64,000 nt of DNA from Deltaproteobacteria bacterium (GCA_006226375.1 SBHC01000059.1:1-64000); one strand, 5' to 3'. Positions 16,764 through 26,188 are shown, counted from the stretch's first letter. Translations and numbers: made by a program. Notes: generated by a model from the sequence alone, not told the origin.

Positions 16764-18857
16764 CTAGTTGGGCTTGGGGAAGTCTTCACTGGGAATGGCA
16801 GTGGGGGCTTGATCTTGATCGGTGAAGTTTGTAGGTGTTGGGTCACTGGCGCTGAGAGGTGAGCCGTCAGGAGACAGGATCTCCAGTAACGCCAAAACGT
16901 ACCGATCCCGGAAGTTCAAGCTACACTGGTGATGAGGAGTTCCTGTGCTCTCTACGCCGTCAGCGAAGCTGAGTGGGCGGACGAGGATCAGGTTTTCTTC
17001 GCGCATCAACTCAATCCAGCCCAGACGTTCTTCGCTCGTTTCCCCAAAGTAGGGATCTTCGGAGAGCTTTGCTTCCAGCGCGTTGAGGTTGGCGACACCG
17101 TCGCGATCCTGGACTTCCTGGAGCAACTCGACGCAGCGGAGGAGGCGTTTGCGGGCTTCCGTAACGATCGGGTGATCGAGGTCGAGGTGGGCTCCACGAG
17201 CAGGGTGTTGCCCCGGTCGTGGGTCATGGGTTCGTATCTCAATGATACCTTGCTCGCGGGCCGCGCGGACGATGGCGTTGCAAAAGGCTCGCTCCAGGCT
17301 GCGACCCATCACATGGAACAGCGTGGACATCGGCATCCAACCTGCAACGACGGCGTCGTTGTTGGAGATGTGCAGGTAGTGCTCGATCACAACAACCAAA
17401 CGGTAGTAGTCGAGGTCTCGGAGCGTGAAGCCTCGTTCGGCCGTGTTGCTTTCTTGGGCTTGTGCTGTCACAGCAGCCACGGCGACGGGCTCTGTGCCGT
17501 CTTCTTTTTCGTTCAGCCAGCGTACCCAAGGATGTTCTGGGACAGCCCGGAGTAGGGTGGGTGGCTCTCGAAAGTCGCCTTCGCTGGCTCGTGTTCGGCC
17601 TCGGAAGGCGTGAAGAAAGCCAACCGCTACGAGGAAATTGCACCAATCTTTGAGACGCTGACGGTCCAACCAGAGGGAGGCGACGTTGTCATGCTCATCG
17701 TTGACGGCGTGTTCGCTGAGTTCATCGAGCAGTTTGCTGAATGAGACTCCATGCCAATGGGGGTTTTCCTCCAGGAGACGCTGTACGGTTTGGAGGATCA
17801 GGCGGGGAATGGTTCGAAGCTTCTCCGCTTCCGTGGTCGCATTTCCCAGCGTGTACTTGTACTTCTTTCGGAAGAGTGGGGGGCCGCCTTCTTCGATGTC
17901 GAGGTGGTAAAGACCTTCCGCGACAGATTGTTCGACAGCGTGTTGAAGCTCGTTGGCTCCTTGAATCAAGGACCACTTCTCTAGCTCTTCGCGAAGTCGG
18001 CTGAACGTGACATACTCCCACCAGGGGTTCCGTGCGAGGACAAGCTCCAAAGCCCAGAGCAGTTGTGTCTGACGGAATTCGTCATCGTTGACCCAGGTGG
18101 TTTCGTTGGCGCGTTCCACGATCGTGGGCTTGAGCAGAACGCGGCGACCTGTTGGAAGCTCTGTCTCCATGCGCTCCAGGAAGTTTTCGCGAACAGCCTG
18201 GTTGATGTAGAACTGGGCTTCGACGTCTTCTTCGCAGAGGTTGCGTTCGACGAGGAGACGGGCGAGCATGTGGAACGACATGCCCTGCCAGTTGCGACGT
18301 TGCAATTCTTCTTGCAGAACGCGCTGCATCCATACATAGAAGGCAGCCGGCTCAAGTCCATGGGGGGTTTGCAGTGGAATCAAGATGGTCTCTCGATCCA
18401 GCGCGTCAAAAATGGAGAGATGCTCAACCTTGTCAGGGACCGCGGCGTCGCCTTCGGGGTAAAGTGTCAGGAGAGTAGTGGGAACATCCAACTCCGCAGT
18501 CAACTCAGGGAAGGTGTAGTCCCCGCTGACAAGTATCACGTGTTCCAGGCCTTCCCCATGGTTGGGCAGCTTCTTAATGATAGCTTGTTCGGTATAGGAG
18601 CGGTCGGAAGGGCGGAGCAAATACAAACAATCAAAACCCAGCGAGGTAAGGATAGCTTGTGCGCTTTGTTCCTGACGTTTGTTCGGGAGATAACGATCCC
18701 ATTCGGCCCACATCACAGCCTGACGAAGGGGCCCGAATCGCAGCGCGTAAGCTCGTAACTCTTCACCAATGTTTTCATGGTCGAGGCGGGAAAACTCGCG
18801 CTTTTGTAGGACAAAAGAGAGATTTTCATAATCGACAAAAATCGCCACGTTGGCCAT
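16764..18857 (-). CDS. NYN-domain (PIN-like) putative RNase with tandem winged-helix modules
   Basis: 697 residues; GAGGAACAGT precedes the ATG. The N-terminal ~150 residues are a NYN domain: VAIFVDYENLS (first catalytic Asp), AVMWAEWDRY, then ILVSGDYTFPELTAEL (later acidic residues), the acid set of LabA/PIN-type nucleases. The rest contains several repeats with helix-helix-wing character (WQGMSFHMLARLLVERNL; WEYVTFSRLREELEKWSL; WHGVSFSKLLDELSEHAV; VAGWMPMSTLFHVMGRSL), which resemble LOTUS/OST-HTH RNA-binding modules. Together this suggests an RNA-binding RNase. It is monocistronic, convergent with the TPR gene and divergent from the lamin-tail gene. Confidence 0.8.
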   Translation of the reverse strand: MANVAIFVDYENLSFVLQKREFSRLDHENIGEELRAYALRFGPLRQAVMWAEWDRYLPNKRQEQSAQAILTSLGFDCLYLLRPSDRSYTEQAIIKKLPNHGEGLEHVILVSGDYTFPELTAELDVPTTLLTLYPEGDAAVPDKVEHLSIFDALDRETILIPLQTPHGLEPAAFYVWMQRVLQEELQRRNWQGMSFHMLARLLVERNLCEEDVEAQFYINQAVRENFLERMETELPTGRRVLLKPTIVERANETTWVNDDEFRQTQLLWALELVLARNPWWEYVTFSRLREELEKWSLIQGANELQHAVEQSVAEGLYHLDIEEGGPPLFRKKYKYTLGNATTEAEKLRTIPRLILQTVQRLLEENPHWHGVSFSKLLDELSEHAVNDEHDNVASLWLDRQRLKDWCNFLVAVGFLHAFRGRTRASEGDFREPPTLLRAVPEHPWVRWLNEKEDGTEPVAVAAVTAQAQESNTAERGFTLRDLDYYRLVVVIEHYLHISNNDAVVAGWMPMSTLFHVMGRSLERAFCNAIVRAAREQGIIEIRTHDPRPGQHPARGAHLDLDHPIVTEARKRLLRCVELLQEVQDRDGVANLNALEAKLSEDPYFGETSEERLGWIELMREENLILVRPLSFADGVESTGTPHHQCSLNFRDRYVLALLEILSPDGSPLSASDPTPTNFTDQDQAPTAIPSEDFPKPN

Positions 18858-19005
18858 ACTGTTCCTCTAGCTACACCTGATCTCGCGTTCCCAAGGGTCC
18901 CACGGGATTCCTCACTCGTGGGGTGTCGAACATGCTTACTCACGGACCCTGATGTTTAAGGGTAACAGTCTACCTGCCCTACGTCAACCCAAGCAGTCCC
19001 CAACC

Positions 19006-19035
19006 TTGACACTTTTTAGTTGGCGAGGCTATACC
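19006..19035 (+). promoter_or_regulatory. Sigma-70-like promoter for the lamin-tail gene
   Basis: TTGACA (19006-19011), 18-base spacer, TATACC (19030-19035) within the 389-base divergent gap 18858-19246. The implied leader is about 200 nt. It contains an imperfect 9-bp hairpin (TCAGTCGGG/CCTGACTGA, about 19107-19132). The rest of the gap shows nothing else recognisable. Confidence 0.6.
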
Positions 19036-19246
19036 TTGACGACAACGAATGCTAACCCGAAGTTTGTTTAAGGTCTTCTTGGGTTGGTGAAGGGTTCTGA
19101 ATGATCAGTCGGGAGGCAAGGCCTGACTGAACACTGCGGTTCCTTTGGTCGCCCATTGGCAAGAGTTCATCCACTCCCTCGGATGCCTATGTTTCGAACT
19201 CATCTACGAATGCATTCAGGGAAGGGGTGGTTTGTGGAAGGACTGT

Positions 19247-20902
19247 ATGATGTCGTCAATGCAAAGGTTTTTTGTTGTTGTTCAGGTTCTTGGCTTTTCA
19301 TCGTGTTTGCTGTGGCTTGGGTTTGTGTACACTGGATGTGGTGGCTGTAGCACTGCGTTGGATTGCGGTGGGAACAAGGTTTGCCTCAGCGGCCAATGTC
19401 AGGATAAACCGGAAGGCTCCAGCGACGAGCCAGGGGAAGAAGTTCAAGTCACACCGGATGATGCAGGTACTTCTGGGCCTGAGAAGGATGGTCCTGAGCC
19501 CAACAACACGGACAAGTCCACAACAGAACCTCCAACAGGCGAGCAAGACGACGCTGGAACTGTCGAAGAGAAGCCAGAACTGCCTCCTGGACCCCAACCC
19601 GGTGACCTTGTGATCAACGAAGTCCTGTTTGATCCACCTGCCGATGCTGCAGGTGATGCAAACCAAGATGGCACGCGAAGCAGCAGCGACGACGAATTCA
19701 TCGAAGTGGTCAACGTGACGACCTCTCCCATCCATCTGGGGGGGATCACCCTGGATATCGACGGCAAAACCTACAAAGTCCCTGAAGGCATCGTTCTTCC
19801 TGGACAAACCGCTGTGGTTGTCTTTGGCGGCGGAATGAGCGGCGACACGGAAGTGAACACAGGCAAGCCACACTCCAAATTTGGAGGGGCTCTTGTCTTC
19901 ACAGATGGCGACGGTGGTGGGCTTCCAAGCCTTACCAACAGCGGCGCCACCATCAAATTGATCGCTGCAGATAGCACTGAGCTTGATGTCTTCACGTACG
20001 GTACCGCTGAGTGTCCTGGTGGAAGCAGTGTGGATCAGTCGGTCAATCGCAAGCCGGATGCAACCACGGCCACCTGCGGTGAGCACAAAGTCGTGAGTGG
20101 TCAGGCTGGAACTCTCTTCTCTCCCGGTACACGCGCTGATGGAAGCAAGTTCAGTGATCCTTTGCCTGAACCTCCTCCCGTCGAAAACGTGGGAGAGGGC
20201 GCGACGGAGACGGTCGCTGATAGAGGTGCCGAGGCCGTTGCAGACGGCGGCGTTGAATCCACTCCTGAGGCCACTCCCACAGAAGAACCCACCGTGCAGG
20301 ATCAGGTGGTGAATGAACAACCTCCTGCGGAGATGGGTCCTGAAGGTGGAACAGGACAAGCCCCTGTATCGGGCGACCTGATTGTTAATGAAGTCCACTC
20401 TGATCCTGATACGACCAACGGTGATGCCAACGGTGATGGTACAGCTTCCACCACCGATGACGAGTTCATCGAGATCGTGAACAAGAGCACCAAGACTCTT
20501 CAAATGCAAGGGGTTGAGGTCTTGATCAAGACGACCGTTGTGTTCCAATTCCCGGCAGTCACCTTGAAGCCCAACCAGGCTGTTGTTATCTTCCGCGGCG
20601 GCTTGTCCGGTGACACCCTGGTGGGTACGGGTCAGGCTCATTCCAAGTTTGGTGGCTCGCTCGTGTACTTGATGACCAAGAGCACTGCGCTTACCAACTC
20701 CGGCGCGAACGTAGATGTGAAGCTGGGAGCGACCACCCTCGACTCCTTTGTCTATGGTAGCGCGGGTTGTGAGGGGGATAAGAACCAGTCCGTGACGCGA
20801 AGCCCGGATCTGACCTCCAACTCCTGCAAGCTTCACTCTGACGCTGATCCCAACAAGTCTTTGTTCTCTCCGGGTAAAAAAGCCGATGGGACCAACTTCT
20901 AA
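19247..20902 (+). CDS. Surface lipoprotein with two lamin-tail domains
   Basis: The start at 19247 has GGAAGG five bases upstream. The 551-residue product begins with a signal ending in FVYTGC-GGC, a credible lipobox. An acidic Pro/Thr-rich spacer follows, then two lamin-tail (LTD) domains that are copies of each other. First copy: LVINEVLFDPPADAAGDANQDG...DDEFIEVVN...LPGQTAVVVFGGG...SPGTRADG. Second: LIVNEVHSDPDTTNGDANGDG...DDEFIEIVN...KPNQAVVIFRGG...SPGKKADG. The DANxDG repeats look calcium-binding. A low-complexity Glu/Pro-rich linker joins them. LTDs are found on bacterial surface proteins and nucleases; no catalytic domain is present here. It ends nine bases before the phosphatase gene. 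Confidence 0.88.
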   Translation: MMSSMQRFFVVVQVLGFSSCLLWLGFVYTGCGGCSTALDCGGNKVCLSGQCQDKPEGSSDEPGEEVQVTPDDAGTSGPEKDGPEPNNTDKSTTEPPTGEQDDAGTVEEKPELPPGPQPGDLVINEVLFDPPADAAGDANQDGTRSSSDDEFIEVVNVTTSPIHLGGITLDIDGKTYKVPEGIVLPGQTAVVVFGGGMSGDTEVNTGKPHSKFGGALVFTDGDGGGLPSLTNSGATIKLIAADSTELDVFTYGTAECPGGSSVDQSVNRKPDATTATCGEHKVVSGQAGTLFSPGTRADGSKFSDPLPEPPPVENVGEGATETVADRGAEAVADGGVESTPEATPTEEPTVQDQVVNEQPPAEMGPEGGTGQAPVSGDLIVNEVHSDPDTTNGDANGDGTASTTDDEFIEIVNKSTKTLQMQGVEVLIKTTVVFQFPAVTLKPNQAVVIFRGGLSGDTLVGTGQAHSKFGGSLVYLMTKSTALTNSGANVDVKLGATTLDSFVYGSAGCEGDKNQSVTRSPDLTSNSCKLHSDADPNKSLFSPGKKADGTNF

Positions 20903-20911
20903 GGACGTTGC

Positions 20912-22822
20912 ATGTTTGTTCTGGTGAACCAAAAAGGGCCGGACGGTCTTCCCATGGTGCGATTGCTTGCCGAGTCTGGACCTCTGCAGGGCAAGATGTT
21001 CAAGCTCAAGGGTCAACGTGCCCAGGTTGGTAGCGCGCCGAGCAATGAAGTGCACATCCCGCTTCCCAATATCGCCGCGAATCACTTCGACATTGAAGTG
21101 CAAGGAGACAACATTGTCCTCCATGATCGCGGGAGTCAGGGCGGTACCATCGTCAATGAGCAGCCTGTCTCGGGCTCTGTGTATTTGCAGCACGGAGATA
21201 AAATCGCCTTTGGTGCTGTTGCCAGCGCAGGGGGGATCTCCATCTCACCTTTTGCAGCCAATCCACAGATGCAAGAGATCTTTTTGTCGGAGCAGTCGGT
21301 CAATCCTGTTGACGATGATGTAATGACCATTCTGGGTTCACCGTTGGCGCGGTGGGGGAGCAGCCAACCTCCTCCACAGCCCAAAGCCAATCTTCGGCCC
21401 CCTCCGGGTCCACCAGGTATGAACGCGACGGTCCTTCCTGCGGCCCAGCCTGAACCTCAGAGTGCATGGCGCCAACGCAAGCTGGAGGTCATGCTTGCGG
21501 TTGGGAAAGCGCTGTCACGTCCTGAAGATATCACCACCAAGATCGATCGTGTCTTGGAGTTGTTGTTCGACACGATGGATATCGATCGGGCTGCTGTCTT
21601 GGTCTTGTCCAACGACACAGAAGAGCAACAAAAAGAACAGGACGAAGCGGTTAAGGTCTTGGGCGGTATGGCACCCCAGTACGATGAGGGCTCGGATCGT
21701 GTTCAGATCGGCACTTGGTCGTTTTCCTGGCATGCCTACCGCGACAAGCAGGGCTCTACAGAGCCTCTTCCCTTGAGCTCTACTGTCATCGACAAGGTCC
21801 TCAAAGATGCTGTCGCGGTGATGACGCAGGACGCTCAAGCTGAAGATTGGTTGGACAGCGCACGAAGTGTCTTTGGCCAGGCCATCCGAACGTGCATCTG
21901 TACGCCTCTGAAAACCTCCAGCGGTGTGCTTGGCGTTCTGTATGCAGATAGCTCGCGGACAAGCACCCCGTTCAGCCGTGATGACATGGAGTTCTTCACC
22001 GCCTTTTCCAACCAAGCTGCTGTTGCGATTGAGAACACACGTTTGCTTCATATGGCTCTGCAGAAAGAGCGGATGGAGCAGGACTTGCGGGTTGCCAAGC
22101 GAATTCAACAGTGGCTTCTCCCTCAGCAAAGTCCCTCGTTGTATGGCTTTGAGTTGGCTGGGAACAGTCTTGCGATGGAAGATGTCGGCGGAGACTACTT
22201 CGATTACATCATGCTGGACGAGAAGCATCTGGCTCTTGTTGTGGCAGATGTTTCAGGCCATGGTATCTCCAGCGCGCTTGTTATGACCATGACCCGGAGT
22301 ATTCTCCGAGGTAGCTTGATGCCTGGGCTGACACCTGCGGACATCTTAATGCGCGTGAACACTCTTGTTTCGGACGATATGATCACCCGGATGTTTGTGA
22401 CGATGATGTTGGCTGTCGTCGATCTGGAGACTGGTCACATTGTGTTCTCCAACGCAGGTCACAACCCACCGCTGGTGTACCGAGCCTACGCCCAACAAGT
22501 TGAGACTCTCTTGCCAGAAGGCCGTCGCATTGGACCGTTGGGTATGAGTCGGTGGGCCCGGCTGAAGCCTCAATACCAAAACCAGCAGACGGTGTTGCAT
22601 CCAGGGGATATCTTGTGCCTGTACACCGATGGCTTTCCAGAAGCGACCAACCCCGCCGGTGAAGAAATGGACATCCAACCGCTACAGGAAGTCCTGGCGT
22701 ATTATGCGCAGTATCCAGCCGCTACGGTATTGCAACAGGCGTTTGTACGGCTGCACCACTTTATGGCTGGCTCACCCAGCTCCGATGACACCACCGCCAT
22801 TATCCTTAAGCGAACTCACTAA
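20912..22822 (+). CDS. FHA-GAF-PP2C (RsbU/SpoIIE-type) phosphatase
   Basis: 636 residues. FHA domain at about 25-105 (AQVGSAPSNEVHIPLPNIAANHFDIEV...GTIVNEQPVSG), a Pro-rich linker, a GAF domain (about 195-380, ending CICTPLKTSSGVLGVLYAD...FSNQAAVAIENTRLL), a coiled linker with RVAKRIQQWLLPQ, and a PP2C/SpoIIE catalytic domain (about 405-636: DVGGDYFDYIMLD, LVVADVSGHGISSALVMTM, SNAGHNPPLVY, LYTDGFPEATN, SSDDTTAIILKR). The metal-binding Asp residues (VGGD, DVSGHG, DGFPE, DD) are all present, so it should be active. The FHA domain reads phosphothreonine, linking it to Ser/Thr kinases such as that at 1008. AAGGA precedes the start. Confidence 0.95.
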   Translation: MFVLVNQKGPDGLPMVRLLAESGPLQGKMFKLKGQRAQVGSAPSNEVHIPLPNIAANHFDIEVQGDNIVLHDRGSQGGTIVNEQPVSGSVYLQHGDKIAFGAVASAGGISISPFAANPQMQEIFLSEQSVNPVDDDVMTILGSPLARWGSSQPPPQPKANLRPPPGPPGMNATVLPAAQPEPQSAWRQRKLEVMLAVGKALSRPEDITTKIDRVLELLFDTMDIDRAAVLVLSNDTEEQQKEQDEAVKVLGGMAPQYDEGSDRVQIGTWSFSWHAYRDKQGSTEPLPLSSTVIDKVLKDAVAVMTQDAQAEDWLDSARSVFGQAIRTCICTPLKTSSGVLGVLYADSSRTSTPFSRDDMEFFTAFSNQAAVAIENTRLLHMALQKERMEQDLRVAKRIQQWLLPQQSPSLYGFELAGNSLAMEDVGGDYFDYIMLDEKHLALVVADVSGHGISSALVMTMTRSILRGSLMPGLTPADILMRVNTLVSDDMITRMFVTMMLAVVDLETGHIVFSNAGHNPPLVYRAYAQQVETLLPEGRRIGPLGMSRWARLKPQYQNQQTVLHPGDILCLYTDGFPEATNPAGEEMDIQPLQEVLAYYAQYPAATVLQQAFVRLHHFMAGSPSSDDTTAIILKRTH

Positions 22823-22920
22823 ATAGAGATCGACAGATACGGTAAGAGAGCCGCGGTAGGTGTGGTGCATTGCTGTATGTGAGTGATGGATGAGGCTGAG
22901 GGGGGAAGGAGTGGTTGGGA

Positions 22921-24159
22921 TTAGCCTTGGGAGCGACGGCCTCGGCCACGACCACCGCCGCGGCTGTCTCGATCACCACCGCTGCGTCCACGGCTTCGAT
23001 CGCCGCCGCTGCGGCCTCGGCCTCGATCGTCACTGCTTCGGCTACGACCACGATCGCCACCGCTTCGGCCGCGATCACCACCGCGACTATCTCGATCACC
23101 ACCGCGACTGTCTCGATCACCACCGCGACTGTCTCGATCACCACCGCGACTGTCTCGATCACCGCCGCGGCTGTCTCGATCACCGCCTCGGTTGTTGGAG
23201 GGGCGCTGTGGAGTTTGCTTGGTGTTGGGGATGATCATCATACGACGGAAGATGTCGTAACCATCGGAGTGGGTTTGGACTTCTGCCCCTTCCATTTCGG
23301 CGATGGTGGTGTGGATCACCCGACGCTCGTGGGAGTTCAGCGCGTCGATGTATAGAACCTTATCAAGCTTGGCTACTTGTTGTGCGAGGGCAACCGCCAT
23401 CTCTTCGAGGGAGCGGGTGGTTTTGCCTTCTTCTTTTTGCCAGTTGATCACCAACGTGTGGTTCTTGTCGAAGTGGTATCCCACAGCCGTTTGGAGGATC
23501 TGTTGGACGGCGTCCGTCAACTTCTCCGAGTTGGGGAAGTTGAGGAGGTCTTTGCTGACCACGATCACACGGGAAGAGTTCTCACCGTTGTTGTCGACGG
23601 AGACTGTTCCTTCCATCTGAACGGTGTGGAGGAATGCCTTAAGAAAACCAGCTGCAAAGTCTGCTGGAGCCTGTGTTGCATCGGGTGACGACGCAACAGC
23701 TTCAGCCATTTCTTCCACAGCTTTCTTGGTTGAGGTTTTCTTCTTGGAGGTCGCTTTCTTCTTGGTGCTGGTCTTTTTGGCTGCAGTCTTCTTCTTGGAA
23801 GCGGTCTTCTTGCTACTTTTCTTCGGCGCCTCTTCTTCAACCTCAGCCTCAGCCTTGGCTTTGCGGCCACGCTTGGGCTTGGATTCTTCTTCCTCTGCCG
23901 CAGCTTTCTTGGTGGCTTTCTTGGCTGTTGCCTTCTTTTTGGTGGCCTTCTTCTTGGTCGTCTTTTTCTTGGACGAGCCTGTCAGGGTCTCCACCACAGT
24001 GTTGATATCATCCACAGAGACGTTCTTTTGGACGCTGGCGTAATCCAGTCCCATATCTTGGAGCTTTGCCAACAGATCTTTGCTGGGGACATCCAGCTCT
24101 TTGGCAAGGGCGTAGACACGCATGGGGGCGTCGTATTTTGCGGCTTTGGCAGCGGTCAT
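22921..24159 (-). CDS. jag: Jag/KhpB-type RNA-binding protein fused to IF2_N and RGG regions
   Basis: The start at 24159 is supported by AAGGAG upstream; the product is 412 residues. Order: an IF2_N-like domain (about 13-60, MRVYALAKELDVPSKDLLAKLQDMG), a long Lys/Ala/Thr-rich tract (about 63-150), the Jag KH domain (about 168-260), an R3H domain (about 265-312: LDKVLYIDALNSHERRVIHTTIAEM...YDIFRRMMIIP), and an Arg-Gly-Gly/Asp tail (about 325-412) of repeated SRGGDRD units. Jag/KhpB binds RNA and acts with KhpA in cell-wall and division control. Its place behind yidC is conserved in many bacteria; the IF2_N and RGG parts are not typical. Confidence 0.88.
   Translation of the reverse strand: MTAAKAAKYDAPMRVYALAKELDVPSKDLLAKLQDMGLDYASVQKNVSVDDINTVVETLTGSSKKKTTKKKATKKKATAKKATKKAAAEEEESKPKRGRKAKAEAEVEEEAPKKSSKKTASKKKTAAKKTSTKKKATSKKKTSTKKAVEEMAEAVASSPDATQAPADFAAGFLKAFLHTVQMEGTVSVDNNGENSSRVIVVSKDLLNFPNSEKLTDAVQQILQTAVGYHFDKNHTLVINWQKEEGKTTRSLEEMAVALAQQVAKLDKVLYIDALNSHERRVIHTTIAEMEGAEVQTHSDGYDIFRRMMIIPNTKQTPQRPSNNRGGDRDSRGGDRDSRGGDRDSRGGDRDSRGGDRDSRGGDRGRSGGDRGRSRSSDDRGRGRSGGDRSRGRSGGDRDSRGGGRGRGRRSQG
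22960..23190. repeat. 21-bp coding tandem repeats in the Jag RGG tail
   Basis: Tandem units of 21 bases (CTGTCTCGATCACCACCGCGA with small changes) encode SRGGDRD repeats on the minus strand. Units from about 23085 to 23190 are nearly identical and therefore prone to copy-number change; units from 22960 to 23080 are more diverged. Confidence 0.85.
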
Positions 24160-24243
24160 GAGGCTGGATGCTCCTTGGGTCTTGTGGTTTCTGTTTGTGC
24201 AAAGGAAAGGGCGCTCTAAAGACACGCCAGAGGCTGGTGGATG

Positions 24244-24266
24244 GTGGCGGGACTCTTGCCCGCCAC
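24244..24266. other. Intercistronic hairpin between yidC and jag
   Basis: GTGGCGGG (24244-24251), seven-base loop, CCCGCCAC (24259-24266): a perfect 8-bp GC-rich stem in the short yidC-jag gap. No T-run follows on the minus strand, so it is more likely an RNA processing or stability element, or an attenuator, than a full terminator. Confidence 0.6.
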
Positions 24267-24282
24267 GGCTCTTTCAGGGTGA

Positions 24283-26166
24283 CTACTTTTGGCTTTGCTG
24301 CTGCTCGTCAACGAGCTTTTGCATCCGCTCCATCCAGCCTGCTTTTTTCTTCTTCTTGGGTTTCTTATCTTCCGGCTCGTCGGGTTGGGTGTGAATGTAC
24401 CAGTGGTGCAACAGACCCAGGATAGTATTGACAAAGATGTACAAGGTCAAACCGGCCGGGAGGAAGAGCATAATAAAGGTGAAGAATATCGGCATAAACC
24501 AGAGCATCGCTTTGGCTTGTGCGTTATCCATCGTCTGCGGCGTGATCTTCTGCTGGATGAACATCGCAACACCCATAGAGATGGGAAGGATGTACAACGG
24601 GTCCTTGGAAGAGAGGTCGTCGATCCAGCCGGGGATGAACGGCGCTTGGTACAGCTCGACAGCATAGAACAATGTGTTGTAGAGAGCAAACCATACTGGC
24701 ATTTGCACCAGCATCGGTAGACAACCCGATATCGGATTGATGCCCTCTTTGACATACACGTTCATCATCTCACGCTGGAAGCTCTCCTTGTCGTCGCCAT
24801 ACTTTTCTTTCAGGCGATCCATTTCAGGCTTGAGCTTCTGCATCTTCTTCATCGAAGCCATGCTGCGGTGGGTCAGCGGCCAAGTGATCAGCTTCACCAA
24901 GAGGGTCAACAGGATGATCGCAAGACCCCAGTTCGCCCAGCTTCCCATGCTGTTGTAGAAGAACTGCATCAGCCACAACATGGGGCGGGAGAGAAACGCG
25001 AAGAATCCGAAGTTGATGGTTTGCTGAAGGTTTTTGCCTACTTTTTGCAAGTTGCTGTAGTATTTGGGGCCAAAGTAAGCGGCCACTTTGAACTCACGCG
25101 ATTGGTTGGGCGCGAGGCTCACACCGTCATTGGTCAACTCCACCTGGACCCATCCGCCGTTGTTGCCGCGGGCTTTGCACATGGTGGTCTGGTCGCCTTT
25201 GCCCCATTCGGGGAGGAAGGCGAACAGGAAGTAACGTCGGTCGAGGGCGGCGTAGTTGGAGTTCGCGCGGAACAATTCAACGCCAAGCTTCTCCTTGGAG
25301 AAGGATTGGGACACCTGGTTGGTTGATTTCGCCAGCTCGGTGGAGTCAAAGCGCTGGGGTTGTTGCTCTTTGGGATCCTGGCACAGCACCTGAAGCAACT
25401 CAGGTTGGCTGAACATACCGCCAGCGGTCAGCTTGCTGGGGTCTTCGTGATCGGTAAGAGTCAAAGCAACGGTGCTTTTGATCGTTGAGCCTGTGCGGTT
25501 GGTCAGGCGGTATTCCACGTGGAACTTGTAGCTGTCTTGTTGGAAGACATATTTCTTTTCTACCAGCACATGGCCACCGTTTTTGGCGTTGACCTGACCT
25601 GTCAGAGCGATCTCGTTGGGCTTGGGCTGGCTGATCTTGCTGTAAATGATGTGCCGTTTGTTCTGGGCTCCACCGGTCTGCAATTGCTCGTCGAGCAGTC
25701 GTTCCATCAAAGGCGGGTTGGACTTGAGCGTGTTGTCCATCAAGTTGAGTTCAATACGCTTTTCCTTCTTGCCCTGGCGAAACTTCTTGAGCTGCATGCT
25801 GAGCAAGCCGCCGCCGTGGTTGCTCACCTTCACCGTGAACAGTTTGTTGCTGAACGATGCGGTTTGGGTCGGAACCACGGGTTCGCGACGTCGAGGGGGA
25901 GCGGGGCGCAACGTGGGCTGGTTTCGAGCCGCAACGGTTGTCGCTCGCGAGGATGGCTGCGACGAGGGGCGGGTCGAAGGGTTGACCTTCGACCCGTTCC
26001 GGGTGCGTGCGGGCGTCGTGTTACGCTGCCCAGGCTTTGGCCGAAGCTTCGTTTTGTTGATGGGGGGGCGTTTGGCCGGTTTGGGTGGCGGGAACAAAAT
26101 GCCCCATCCAAACAAAACACCCACACTCAGGACGATAAAAAGTATCAGATTCTTGGAATCTTGCAT
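24283..26166 (-). CDS. yidC: Membrane protein insertase YidC
   Basis: YidC inserts and folds inner-membrane proteins, alone or with SecYEG. The 627-residue product starts at 26166, where the usual MQDSKNLILFIVLSVGVLFGWGILF first helix begins. A low-complexity Pro/Thr/Arg linker (about 30-110) leads to the large periplasmic beta-domain (about 120-390), then the conserved five-helix core: GFFAFLSRPMLWLMQFFY, WGLAIILLTLLVKLITWPLT, SGCLPMLVQMPVWFALYNTLF, then two further helices. The hydrophilic-groove arginine lies in the KLITWPLTHRSM region as usual. The tail is Lys-rich. Part of the rpmH-rnpA-yidD-yidC-jag cluster. Confidence 0.97.
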   Translation of the reverse strand: MQDSKNLILFIVLSVGVLFGWGILFPPPKPAKRPPINKTKLRPKPGQRNTTPARTRNGSKVNPSTRPSSQPSSRATTVAARNQPTLRPAPPRRREPVVPTQTASFSNKLFTVKVSNHGGGLLSMQLKKFRQGKKEKRIELNLMDNTLKSNPPLMERLLDEQLQTGGAQNKRHIIYSKISQPKPNEIALTGQVNAKNGGHVLVEKKYVFQQDSYKFHVEYRLTNRTGSTIKSTVALTLTDHEDPSKLTAGGMFSQPELLQVLCQDPKEQQPQRFDSTELAKSTNQVSQSFSKEKLGVELFRANSNYAALDRRYFLFAFLPEWGKGDQTTMCKARGNNGGWVQVELTNDGVSLAPNQSREFKVAAYFGPKYYSNLQKVGKNLQQTINFGFFAFLSRPMLWLMQFFYNSMGSWANWGLAIILLTLLVKLITWPLTHRSMASMKKMQKLKPEMDRLKEKYGDDKESFQREMMNVYVKEGINPISGCLPMLVQMPVWFALYNTLFYAVELYQAPFIPGWIDDLSSKDPLYILPISMGVAMFIQQKITPQTMDNAQAKAMLWFMPIFFTFIMLFLPAGLTLYIFVNTILGLLHHWYIHTQPDEPEDKKPKKKKKAGWMERMQKLVDEQQQSQK

Positions 26167-26188
26167 GGTGGTTTGGTTCGATCGCTCG

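Noticed and set aside
19298-21193. 631-codon minus-strand frame opposite the lamin-tail gene
   Set aside because: The plus-strand frame has a lipobox and duplicated LTD domains; the antisense product has no recognisable domain.
23085-23190. Regular 21-bp repeats resembling a CRISPR array
   Set aside because: There are no unique spacers; the units are contiguous and encode SRGGDRD in the Jag frame.
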